In this document: piece after piece, positions 1 through 7,584 of the stretch | Numbering within the stretch: the stretch's first letter is position 1 | How the letters are laid out: each line of letters opens with the position of its first letter | From: Dechloromonas sp. | GTDB lineage: Bacteria > Pseudomonadota > Gammaproteobacteria > Burkholderiales > Rhodocyclaceae | Assembly (NCBI GenBank): GCA_017302355.1 | Contig: JAFLDQ010000139.1 | Coordinates: 1-9,529, forward strand | Direction of reading: 5' to 3' | DNA length: 9,529 nt | The notes under the pieces: generated by a model | The model's database searches: none | The model's input: the letters and a program-made list of their open reading frames with translations, nothing else | Told to the model about the DNA's origin: nothing | Translations under genes and position numbers: made by a program

Positions 1-712
1 AACTGACGCCGGCCCGGGCCAGTTCGCGCATGTTGTCGGTCTGGTTGTTGTCCTTCATCGACAGCAGGTTCTGGTTCTCGGTGATCGTCCTGCCCTTGTC
101 GTCGACCAGCGTGTAGGGCAGGCGGCAGGCCTGCGAGCATTCGCCGCGGTTGGCACTGCGGCCGGTGTGGGCGTGGCTGATGTAGCACTGTCCGGAATAA
201 GCGACACAAAGCGCGCCATGAACGAAGTATTCCAATACGACAGTGGTTTGCGATGCAATGTTGAGAACTTCGTTGAGAGTCAGTTCGCGGGCGAGGACGA
301 GTTGCGAGAAGCCGGCGCTTTCGAGGAAGCGGGCCTTGTCGACGCTGCGGATGTCGGTCTGCGTGCTGGCGTGCAGCTGGATCGGCGGCAGGTCCACCTC
401 CAGCAGGCCCATGTCCTGGACGATCAGCGCGTCGGCGCCGGCATCCCAGGCTTGCCAGGCGAGGCGACGGCCGCCTTCGAGTTCCGAGTCGTGCAGGATG
501 GTGTTGAGCGCAACGAAGACCCTGGCCCGATAGCGGTGGGCGAATTCGCACAGGCGCGCGATTTCGCCGACATCGTTGCCGGCGCCGTAGCGGGCGCCGA
601 AGGCCGGGCCGCCGATATAGACGGCATCGGCCCCGTGCTTGATGGCTTCGATTCCAAAGTGGACGTTCTTCGCCGGAGCGAGGAGTTCGAGGGGGTGTTG
701 AATGCGGGTCAT
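1..712 (-). CDS. rlhA: 23S rRNA 5-hydroxycytidine C2501 synthase RlhA (U32 family), C-terminus outside window
   Basis: RlhA belongs to the peptidase U32 family, whose members are tRNA/rRNA or ubiquinone hydroxylation factors rather than proteases. E. coli RlhA (YdcP) makes 5-hydroxycytidine at 23S rRNA position 2501. The first 237 residues are present and the frame is open to the window edge; the E. coli protein is over 600 residues, so roughly two thirds is missing. Recognisable blocks are LELLAPAK (8-15), HGADAVYIGGPAFGAR (26-41), LNTILHDSEL (69-78), ALIVQDMGLLE (95-105), LHASTQTDIRSV (113-124) and the Cys-rich signature around HGALCVAYSGQC (165-176), continuing to C192 and C196. In relatives such as UbiU, cysteines of this region bind a 4Fe-4S cluster. 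These blocks resemble remembered YdcP more closely than YegQ/TrhP. The ATG lies 6 bp after the stop of the upstream methyltransferase, so the two are almost certainly co-transcribed. Confidence 0.9.
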   Translation of the reverse strand, partial: MTRIQHPLELLAPAKNVHFGIEAIKHGADAVYIGGPAFGARYGAGNDVGEIARLCEFAHRYRARVFVALNTILHDSELEGGRRLAWQAWDAGADALIVQDMGLLEVDLPPIQLHASTQTDIRSVDKARFLESAGFSQLVLARELTLNEVLNIASQTTVVLEYFVHGALCVAYSGQCYISHAHTGRSANRGECSQACRLPYTLVDDKGRTITENQNLLSMKDNNQTDNMRELARAGVS

Positions 713-718
713 TGCACG

Positions 719-1552
719 TCAGTACGTGAAACGTGGGGCGAGTTCTTCGATATTGAACTCGCGCAGGATGGCGGTAGCGCGTTCGCGGGCGATCTGCTGC
801 GGTCGACCGCCTTTTTTGCCCGATTTTGACGCGATGATCAGTTCATTCTTCAGCGAATGTTCCCAGCCGACCAGTTCGGTCACCGTGACTTCATAGCCGT
901 GCGACTCGAGCAGCAGGCAGCGCAGCACGTTGGTCAGGTGGCTGCCCAGTTCGCGGGTGTGGATCGGATGGCGCCACAGCTCGGCGAGCGGGGTCTTGCC
1001 CAGCGATTCGTTCTTTTTGGCGCGCATGACGGCGGCGGCTTCGGCCTGGCAGCAGGGGACGAGCACGACATGCCGGGCGTTCCTGGCCAGCGCGAAACGG
1101 ATGGCGTCGTCGGTCGCCGTGTTGCAGGCGTGCAGGGCGGTGACGACATCGACGCGGGCCGGCAGTTCGGGAGAGGTCAGCGAATCCGCGACCGTGGAGG
1201 CAAGGAAGCGCATGCGCGAAAATCCCAGCCGGGCGGCCAGTTCGCGCGATTTCTCGACCAGTTCCGGGCGGCTTTCGATGCCGATGATCTCGCCGCTGGC
1301 ACGTTCCTTGATACAGAGATCGTAGAGGATGAAGCCGAGGTAGGACTTGCCGGCGCCGTGGTCGGCCAGCGTCTCGGCGCCCTCCAGCAGCGGTTCGATG
1401 AACTGGTAGAGGTGATAGACCTGCTTGAGCTTGCGCCGCGTGTCCTGGTTGAGCTTGCCGTCGCGGGTCAGGATGTGGAGTTCCTTGAGCAGTTCGATCG
1501 ACTGTCCGGGACGGATTTCCGGGATGGCGGCGGCGTTGTCCGGCTTCTTCAT
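719..1552 (-). CDS. Class I SAM-dependent methyltransferase (Methyltransf_32-like)
   Basis: A 277-residue cytoplasmic methyltransferase of unknown substrate. After a helical N-terminal region (about 17-60), motif I is DHGAGKSYLGF (64-74), the glycine loop that binds S-adenosylmethionine. The acidic strand of motif II is in IGIESRPELVEKS (90-102). Two further signatures, ALHACNTATDDAI (139-151) and VPCCQ (166-170), are typical of the Methyltransf_32 group, which includes eukaryotic METTL25/GSTCD-like proteins. The basic C-terminal tail (about 243-260, GKKGGRPQQIARER) would suit nucleic-acid contact, but that is inference. It is the first gene of a two-gene unit with rlhA, 6 bp downstream, so an RNA or ribosome-related substrate is plausible but not shown. 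No good Shine-Dalgarno precedes the ATG. The other reading frames over this interval are GC-rich shadows. Confidence 0.85.
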   Translation of the reverse strand: MKKPDNAAAIPEIRPGQSIELLKELHILTRDGKLNQDTRRKLKQVYHLYQFIEPLLEGAETLADHGAGKSYLGFILYDLCIKERASGEIIGIESRPELVEKSRELAARLGFSRMRFLASTVADSLTSPELPARVDVVTALHACNTATDDAIRFALARNARHVVLVPCCQAEAAAVMRAKKNESLGKTPLAELWRHPIHTRELGSHLTNVLRCLLLESHGYEVTVTELVGWEHSLKNELIIASKSGKKGGRPQQIARERATAILREFNIEELAPRFTY

Positions 1553-1664
1553 GGGAGCGGATTATCGCACTCAATTTTCCGCCGCTTCCGTGTCAACCGT
1601 ATCCGCGGAGGGTCGTTACTAGGCTCATGGTCATGCAACCTCACACTTCAAACGGAGATCCAGA

Positions 1665-1943
1665 ATGGGCAGTCTGAGCACCGAATCGTTCGAACAGTTT
1701 CTTGATTCGCTGAAAAAAGCCGGTATCGCAATTTCCAATGAAGTGGAACTGCGCGAACGCCTGGCCGAGGCGCAGCGCTGGCGTTATGCCTTCCAGACGC
1801 TGGCGGCCAACGGCAAGATCATCGGCATCTGTTTCGAGGATCACACCGCCGGGCGCAACGAAGCCGAAATCAGCCGCGCCTTCAGCGAATTCCGGTTCCC
1901 GGAAAAGACCAGGGCGGTCTTCTCGGCCAATCTCAAGCACTAG
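1665..1943 (+). CDS. Conserved-looking small hypothetical protein, 92 aa
   Basis: A small soluble protein I do not recognise. It is likely a real gene: the ATG is preceded by GGAG with 7-nt spacing (aacGGAGatccagaATG), codon use matches the neighbours, and it sits alone between the divergent methyltransferase and the convergent ettA without overlapping either. The N-terminal half is predicted helical and charged (about 8-40, including ELRERLAEAQRW). The second half has a short hydrophobic strand (GKIIGICFED, 50-59) followed by an acidic/basic helix and a Lys-His C-terminus. There is no signal peptide, membrane segment or metal motif, and only a single Cys (about residue 56). The ordered strand/helix mix suggests a small folded domain. 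Function unknown. Confidence 0.7.
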   Translation: MGSLSTESFEQFLDSLKKAGIAISNEVELRERLAEAQRWRYAFQTLAANGKIIGICFEDHTAGRNEAEISRAFSEFRFPEKTRAVFSANLKH

Positions 1944-1980
1944 ACCACGGGTTTCGGCTTCTCGCCACGGCGGGGAGCGG

Positions 1981-2013
1981 AAAAAAGGACGGGCGCCAGA
2001 CGGCGCCCGTCCT
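1981..2013 (-). terminator. Intrinsic terminator after ettA, possibly also used by the convergent small gene
   Basis: A perfect 12-bp GC-rich stem (AGGACGGGCGCC at 1986-1997, its complement at 2002-2013) with a 4-nt loop. On the minus strand the 3' arm runs straight into six T residues (1986-1981), the classic intrinsic terminator shape, about 80 bp after the ettA stop. On the plus strand the hairpin is followed only by gccttcc, so termination of the 1665-1943 gene here would be weaker. Confidence 0.85.
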
Positions 2014-2092
2014 GCCTTCCGCGGCGCCCCTCGCCGCGCCGCGTTTCCGGGAGACACGGTTGCCGGCATTGCCGGGAGCAGGGGAGCGACGA

Positions 2093-3757
<1,665 letters not shown>

Positions 3758-3758
3758 C

Positions 3759-3776
3759 AATCAATTCCAGTTGATT
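3759..3776 (-). promoter_or_regulatory. Hairpin presenting the ettA ribosome-binding site
   Basis: On the minus strand AATCAA-CTGGAA-TTGATT forms a 6-bp stem with a 6-nt loop ending one base before the ettA ATG. The only Shine-Dalgarno-like bases (GGA) lie in the loop. The stem is A/T-rich and weak, so it may only modulate initiation. The repeat is directly visible; the regulatory role is inference. Confidence 0.35.
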
Positions 3777-3808
3777 CAGCAGGTTGCAATTTGTTGTTAA
3801 AGCGATTT

Positions 3809-4456
3809 CTAGTGCCCGATGTCGATGATTGCATCGACGACGACCGCCGAGCCAGAGAGCAGCAGCACATCGCCGCCGACCCGCACGTAACGGTGGCGGG
3901 GTGGTGGGGGCGGCAGGCGCCGCACCAAGTCATGGGGAAGCGGATAGTAGACGACTTCCCGCGGCAACGGGTGGCCGCGGTGCCATCTCTTGGCGTGACC
4001 CGGCGGCATGCAGCCGTTGTTCTTCCTTGCCAGCCCGGGCGGGCAGTGACCGCGGCTGAACTCGCCCCCATAATAATCGTGGATGATGTGACGGTCGCTG
4101 TCACCGAAATGGATGCTGACCACGGGGCCGCCAGGGTCGTAGCCGCGCTCCGGATGGCCGCCGTAACCGTACCCGGGTGGCGGGGGCCGGTCATGAACGT
4201 GGCCGCGTGGAGGCGGCGGGGTGACATAACCGTAGCCGTGCTCCGGTGGCGGGTGGCCATAACCGTAGCCGCGCTCCCGCGGGCCGCCGGAATCGTGGCG
4301 ACGGCTGCCACGGTCATCGCGGTCTTCGCCCTGGTCGTTGCCGTCGTGTCCCTTGCCGTGCTTGCCGCCCTTGTCGGCGAGGGTGGGCGTGGCGGCCAGG
4401 AAAGCGCTCAAGGCCAGTACGGCCAGACGGGAGATCCGTGCGGTAGGTGTCTTCAT
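3809..4456 (-). CDS. Secreted Pro/Gly/Tyr-rich RcnB/CigR-like protein
   Basis: A 215-residue exported protein. Residues 1-27 form a Sec signal peptide (basic start, hydrophobic LAVLALSAFLAA, cleavage expected after TLA before DKGG). A very charged His/Asp/Gly/Arg segment follows (28-60), then a low-complexity Pro/Gly/Tyr region (62-110) with an 11-residue repeat (GYGYGHPPPEH, then GYGYVTPPPPR). The C-terminal domain (about 137-212) has the features of the RcnB / 'anti-virulence regulator CigR' family: CPPGLARKNNGCMPPGHAK, then LPREVVYYPLP, then RYVRVGGDVLLL and a hydrophobic end. Members are periplasmic or membrane-associated; enterobacterial RcnB takes part in Ni/Co homeostasis and Salmonella CigR is an anti-virulence factor. 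No function can be assigned here. No strong RBS is visible before the ATG. It lies upstream of ettA on the same strand. Confidence 0.8.
   Translation of the reverse strand: MKTPTARISRLAVLALSAFLAATPTLADKGGKHGKGHDGNDQGEDRDDRGSRRHDSGGPRERGYGYGHPPPEHGYGYVTPPPPRGHVHDRPPPPGYGYGGHPERGYDPGGPVVSIHFGDSDRHIIHDYYGGEFSRGHCPPGLARKNNGCMPPGHAKRWHRGHPLPREVVYYPLPHDLVRRLPPPPPRHRYVRVGGDVLLLSGSAVVVDAIIDIGH
4225..4271 (-). repeat. Tandem 33-bp (11-residue) repeat in the secreted protein gene
   Basis: CATAACCGTAGCCG occurs at 4225-4238 and again at 4258-4271, exactly 33 bp apart, encoding the repeated GYGY-Pro-rich unit. A third degenerate copy (GYGYGG) lies near 4165-4180. The exact spacing and in-frame period indicate duplication by slippage or recombination, so copy number may vary between strains. 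Confidence 0.7.
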
Positions 4457-4528
4457 GGATGTTCGGAGTGAACTGGAAAGCCTGGAGTTTACGAGGCCTG
4501 GCCGGGAATGACCAGCCCTGCCCGTGCC

Positions 4529-4575
4529 GCCGCTGAAGCGGCAAATCCGGCGCCGCGGGCGCGGCAGCCGGATTT
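4529..4575. other. Two adjacent GC-rich hairpins between the bactofilin and RcnB-like genes
   Basis: Hairpin one, 4529-4542, is GCCGCT-GA-AGCGGC. Hairpin two, 4543-4575, pairs AAATCCGGC (4543-4551) with GCCGGATTT (4567-4575); inside it GCCGCG (4552-4557) pairs with CGCGGC (4560-4565), leaving one bulged A. On the minus strand hairpin two ends ...GGATTT, giving only a three-T tail, so it may act as a weak terminator after the bactofilin stop at 4650 or as an mRNA 3' stabiliser. The rest of 4457-4649 shows no ORF or promoter I trust. Confidence 0.5.
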
Positions 4576-4649
4576 CATGAGGTCCGGGTCGTCCGGAAGC
4601 GGATGCGGCCGCCGATCGCGGCCCGGCGCCAGGCCGCGACGGTCGCGAA

Positions 4650-5243
4650 CTACGCCCCGACGGCGCTCAGGGCAGGGCCGGGTTCACTCCGCGCGCGTTG
4701 CTGGAGCGCCTTGTCCGCCGAGATCGTATTGACGTCGCCACAGAGTTCGCCGCCTTCATCGACGACGAGCTTGCCATAGCGGATCTTGCCCGTGACCCGC
4801 CCGGTGGCGTGAATGATGAGCTGCGAGCGTGCCGTCAGTTCCCCCTCGAAGCGGCCGCGGATCTCGGCGACATCGATGCTCACCTTGCCGGTGAATGCGC
4901 CCTGTTCGGCGATGCGGATCACGCGGCTGTCCATCGTCGCTTCGACGCGCCCTTCGACGACCAGCGTATCGCAGTCGAGAATCTCCGCCCCCTTGAGCTT
5001 GACGTCGGGGCCGACGATCAGGCGGGCTTCGGATGCGCTGTTCTCGCTGGCTGGCGTCGTCTCGGACCGCGCCGGTGCCAGCATCGCCGGCTGCTCGGGG
5101 GCGCTCTCCGCCTCGAGAGCCGCTCTGGTCGTGAGATCGGCTCCGGGTTGGGTGGCGGGCGCAGCGCCAGGATTGAGGAAACCGCGGATGTCCTTGCGGG
5201 GCGTCATATCGTCGCGGGGGGAAGGGCTTGGCTTGTTGAACAT
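4650..5243 (-). CDS. Bactofilin (polymer-forming cytoskeletal protein)
   Basis: Bactofilins are beta-helical proteins that polymerise without nucleotide and organise cell-wall enzymes, stalks or polar structures at the inner face of the membrane. This 197-residue protein has the canonical core at about 73-172: repeated short strands with Gly turns, e.g. LIVGPDVKLKGAEI, DTLVVEGRVEATM, FTGKVSIDVAEIRGRFEGEL and GRVTGKIRYGKLVVDEGGEL. The N-terminus MFNKPSPS resembles the MF(S/N)K membrane-targeting start of proteobacterial bactofilins, followed by a Pro/Ala-rich disordered linker (about 25-70). A short disordered tail follows the core. I chose the ATG at 5243 because AGAGGAG lies 5 nt upstream and the membrane-targeting motif then starts the protein; an upstream TTG (5273) is less likely and would lie at the predicted transcription start. 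It is divergent from glrK and has a sigma-54-type promoter plus two putative GlrR operators upstream. Confidence 0.92.
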   Translation of the reverse strand: MFNKPSPSPRDDMTPRKDIRGFLNPGAAPATQPGADLTTRAALEAESAPEQPAMLAPARSETTPASENSASEARLIVGPDVKLKGAEILDCDTLVVEGRVEATMDSRVIRIAEQGAFTGKVSIDVAEIRGRFEGELTARSQLIIHATGRVTGKIRYGKLVVDEGGELCGDVNTISADKALQQRARSEPGPALSAVGA

Positions 5244-5248
5244 GTCAT

Positions 5249-5255
5249 CTCCTCT
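5249..5255 (-). promoter_or_regulatory. Strong ribosome-binding site of the bactofilin gene
   Basis: AGAGGAG on the minus strand with 5 nt to the ATG at 5243. It decides the start codon against the upstream TTG. Confidence 0.8.
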
Positions 5256-5281
5256 GGCTGCGGTGGAAAACAAAAAACATG

Positions 5282-5298
5282 AGCGATTACCATGCCAG
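5282..5298 (-). promoter_or_regulatory. Sigma-54 (-24/-12) promoter for the bactofilin gene
   Basis: The minus-strand sequence CTGGCATGGTAATCGCT matches the RpoN consensus YTGGCACG-N4-TTGCW at TGGCA-G and T-GCT, about 10 of 12 key bases, with the obligatory GG-N10-GC (GG at 5296-5295, GC at 5284-5283). Initiation about 12 bases past the GC would fall near 5271, giving a leader of about 28 nt that contains the strong RBS. Two putative GlrR sites lie upstream at about 110 and 177 bp from the predicted start, the usual range for enhancer-binding proteins. A 42-bp stretch at 5299-5340 with 79% A+T lies between and could bend. I found no clear IHF consensus there. Confidence 0.65.
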
Positions 5299-5321
5299 AA
5301 ATAATAATCACAATTAGATCA

Positions 5322-5349
5322 ATTATATGGGCATGATATTTCAGGTCGA
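5322..5349 (-). promoter_or_regulatory. Alternative sigma-70-like promoter for the bactofilin gene
   Basis: On the minus strand a perfect TATAAT (5327-5322) is preceded at 16 bp by TCGACC (5349-5344), a 4/6 match to the -35 box. It lies in the A+T-rich stretch, where such matches arise easily. It could provide basal expression; the sigma-54 element fits the gene better. Confidence 0.35.
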
Positions 5350-5372
5350 TTCGAGATTGCACCCGGCACATC

Positions 5373-5390
5373 TGTCGGGAAATGGCGACA
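5373..5390. promoter_or_regulatory. Putative GlrR operator 1 (TGTCG-N8-CGACA)
   Basis: A perfect 5-bp inverted repeat: TGTCG at 5373-5377 and CGACA at 5386-5390. It fits the TGTC-N10-GACA operator described for GlrR upstream of glmY in Enterobacteriaceae (recalled from the literature). It is centred about 86 bp upstream of the -24 GG of the bactofilin promoter. Confidence 0.7.
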
Positions 5391-5439
5391 ACGATCTGCG
5401 CTTTGCGCCGGTGAGACCACGCCCGTGTGGATTCGTCGA

Positions 5440-5457
5440 TGTCGTCAAAAAGCGACA
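5440..5457. promoter_or_regulatory. Putative GlrR operator 2 (TGTCG-N8-CGACA)
   Basis: A second perfect inverted repeat with identical half-sites and spacer length: TGTCG at 5440-5444 and CGACA at 5453-5457, centred 67 bp from operator 1. The spacers differ (GGAAATGG versus TCAAAAAG), so the half-sites rather than a recent duplication are what is shared. A lone half-site CGACA lies at 5518-5522 without a matching left arm. Confidence 0.7.
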
Positions 5458-5545
5458 AAATTGCAACTATCTGATTTATCATCGGATTATTCAGGCGGAT
5501 CGCACCGGATCAGGTGGCGACAGGATACACCCGGTGGCTGCCCTT

Positions 5546-5561
5546 TGGCGGGTTGCAAGCT
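5546..5561 (+). promoter_or_regulatory. Weak sigma-54-like element upstream of glrK
   Basis: TGGCGGGTTGCAAGCT has GG-N10-GC with about 8 of 12 consensus bases. Initiation would be near 5572, 23 nt before glrK and about 124 bp from operator 2. An overlapping poorer match begins at 5535. The rest of 5458-5594 shows no convincing sigma-70 promoter, only TTGCAA (5463 region) with a 4/6 -10. Autoregulation is possible but weakly supported. Confidence 0.25.
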
Positions 5562-5594
5562 AAACTTCGGTTTTCTCGAGAACAACAACCCCGC

Positions 5595-7004
5595 ATGTTC
5601 CGCATCTCATTCCGCCAGGCCATGCTGGCCGGCTTCGTGATGATCGTCGTCCTTCTCGGGGGCACGTCGTTGCGCAGCTGGCTGGTGGTCGAGCGTTTTG
5701 TCGAGCAAAGCCGGATGAATGGCGAGCAGGCGCTGCAAGTCGCGGCCTGGATCCAGGAACTCGGCGAGCGCACCGTCGACCTTGCGCGCAGCGCCAAGCA
5801 GTTTCAGGTGCTTCAGGATCCGCTGATCCGTCAGCGTTTCGACGACCATCTGGCGCAGGCGCTGGCGATCGCCGATCGGCTGGATTCGCTTTCGGCAAAG
5901 CCGCTCAGATCCCTGCTTGGCGATTGGCGGGTCCGCGCCGATACCCTGCGCAGCGGACTCGATCAGGGCCTCCCGGCAGCCGAGCTGGCTCCGGTCATGG
6001 GCGGCCTGGCCGAAATCAACGGCTTGCTGAAAGGTGCGGGACAGCACTGGATCGACACCCGGAACAGCGCGCTTCTCGCCGAACTCGAGGCCAGCCGGCT
6101 GCGCCTGGGCGGACAGATCGGTCTGGCGCTGGCAGGCGCGCTCCTCGTGGTCATGGCCGTCGGCTGGTGGCTGGTCCGGCCCCTGCGCAATCTCGAGCGG
6201 GCGATCGCCCGGCTCGGCGAGCAGCGTTTCGACGAGCCGGTCGTGGTCGGCGGGCCGGCCGACTTCCGGCAGCTCGGCCGGCAACTCGACTGGCTGCGGC
6301 AGCGACTCGGCGAGCTCGAGGCCGACCGCGAGCGGATGCTGCGTCACGTCTCGCACGAACTCAAGACCCCGCTGACCGCCCTGCGCGAAGGCGTCGCGCT
6401 GCTCCAGGAGGAGGTTCCCGGGCCGCTGGGAACCGCCCAGTTCGAGGTTGTCAGCATTCTGCAGAACAGCGTGATCGCCTTGCAGCGCCAGATCGAGGGG
6501 CTCCTGAGCCTGAACGCGGCCGCTTTCGACAGCAGCCGCCTGATCCGCCGTCCCGTCGACATTCATGCCTTCCTCGCCGACGCCGTCCGTCGTCACGAGT
6601 TGCACGGCAAGGCTCGACGCCTGACGCTGACGATCGAGGCGCCCGATCTCCAGGTTCCCGTCGACCGGGAAAAGCTGGCGGTGATCGTCGATAACCTGAT
6701 TTCCAATGCCATCGATTTCAGCCCCGAAGGCGGTGAAATCCGCCTGCTGGCCAGCGTGGATGGCGACAACCTGCGGCTCGAATGCGTCGATCAGGGCCCC
6801 GGCGTTGCCGAGGAAGATGTCGAGCGCATCTTCGAGCCTTTCGTTCAGGGTCGGAGAAAGCCGCTCGCGCCGCGCCAGGGGAGCGGCGTCGGCCTGTCGA
6901 TCGTGCGCGAGCTGGCGCGCGCCATGGGTGGTCGCGTCTGCGTCCTGCCCAGCCACCTTGGCGCACATTTCTGCGTGGAACTGCCCAATGACAAGAAGAG
7001 ATGA
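5595..7004 (+). CDS. glrK: Membrane sensor histidine kinase GlrK/QseE-like
   Basis: A 469-residue sensor kinase that should phosphorylate GlrR in response to an envelope signal. TM1 is about 9-24, the periplasmic region about 30-172 is largely helical, TM2 is about 174-194 (GLALAGALLVVMAVGWWLV), and a HAMP linker covers about 195-247. The H box is HVSHELKTPL with phospho-accepting H254. The ATPase domain has the N box DNLISNAIDFSP (366-377, with Phe where Tyr is more common), G1 DQGPGV (399-404), F box FEPFVQG (413-419) and G2 GSGVGLSIV (429-437). Length and architecture match E. coli GlrK (475 aa), and the next two genes complete the glrK-qseG-glrR set. I chose the ATG at 5595 (MFRISFRQAML), which puts the hydrophobic segment directly after a short basic start. 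A GTG at 5514 would add 27 residues of non-membrane sequence. The RBS is weak. Confidence 0.93.
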   Translation: MFRISFRQAMLAGFVMIVVLLGGTSLRSWLVVERFVEQSRMNGEQALQVAAWIQELGERTVDLARSAKQFQVLQDPLIRQRFDDHLAQALAIADRLDSLSAKPLRSLLGDWRVRADTLRSGLDQGLPAAELAPVMGGLAEINGLLKGAGQHWIDTRNSALLAELEASRLRLGGQIGLALAGALLVVMAVGWWLVRPLRNLERAIARLGEQRFDEPVVVGGPADFRQLGRQLDWLRQRLGELEADRERMLRHVSHELKTPLTALREGVALLQEEVPGPLGTAQFEVVSILQNSVIALQRQIEGLLSLNAAAFDSSRLIRRPVDIHAFLADAVRRHELHGKARRLTLTIEAPDLQVPVDREKLAVIVDNLISNAIDFSPEGGEIRLLASVDGDNLRLECVDQGPGVAEEDVERIFEPFVQGRRKPLAPRQGSGVGLSIVRELARAMGGRVCVLPSHLGAHFCVELPNDKKR

Positions 7005-7584
7005 TCCTCCACTCCCGGCTTTTCGGGCGACCTTCACCCTGGCGGCGATGGTCGCGCTGCCCTGGCTCGCCGCGGGATGCAGTGTCACGCCAGCCAGCGC
7101 TCCGTCGGCAGCGCCGGCGACCGCGCCGCTGACGGGGCCGCCGGCGACGGGCGAAGATGCCGGTGCGCTGTCGGCGCTGGCTTACTACCAGACCTTGCAG
7201 CGCCTGACGCCCGCGCAGATCGCCCGCGAGCGTCAGGTCCTGGCGGCGCTGGCGCCCGGCCCGAACACCCAGGTGCGCATCGCCATGGTCCTCGGACATC
7301 CGCGCGGGCAGCCCGATCTGGCGCGGGCGCTGACCCTGCTCGAGGCGGTGCTCAAATCCGCCGACAATGGCGCGGTCAGCCTGCATCCGCTGGCGCGCCT
7401 GCTCGCCGACAACTATGGCGAGCGCCAGAAACTCGAGGGGCAGCTGGACAAGCAGGGTCAGCAGTTGAAGGACAGCCAGCGCAAGGCGAGCGAACTGCAG
7501 GAGAAGATCGACGATCTGGCCGACATCGAACGAACCCTGCCGCAGCGCCCGCGGACCACCCGTCCGGCCGGCGCCGTCCGATGA
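6988..7584 (+). CDS. qseG: QseG-like outer-membrane lipoprotein
   Basis: A 198-residue lipoprotein that in enterics sits between glrK and glrR; there QseG interacts with the kinase and is needed for full signalling. The signal peptide has a hydrophobic core (about 16-29) and lipobox LAAGC with acylated C31; Ser at +2 predicts outer-membrane sorting. A Pro/Ala/Thr linker (34-58) is followed by an all-helical domain (about 60-140) and a C-terminal coiled coil (about 144-183) ending in the IDDLADIERTLPQR stretch, similar to the QseG C-terminus (family knowledge from memory). The start codon lies 17 nt inside the glrK end and the stop overlaps the glrR start (ATGA), so the three genes are translationally coupled. 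GGA lies about 8 nt before the ATG. Confidence 0.85.
   Translation: MTRRDDPPLPAFRATFTLAAMVALPWLAAGCSVTPASAPSAAPATAPLTGPPATGEDAGALSALAYYQTLQRLTPAQIARERQVLAALAPGPNTQVRIAMVLGHPRGQPDLARALTLLEAVLKSADNGAVSLHPLARLLADNYGERQKLEGQLDKQGQQLKDSQRKASELQEKIDDLADIERTLPQRPRTTRPAGAVR

Noticed and set aside
5514..5594. GTG start at 5514 extending glrK by 27 residues
   Set aside because: The extension does not look like the start of a membrane kinase and would cover the promoter-proximal region; the ATG at 5595 gives the usual length and topology.
5607..7088. A 493-codon minus-strand frame opposite glrK
   Set aside because: Exact antisense of a well-supported kinase; composition is that of a shadow frame.
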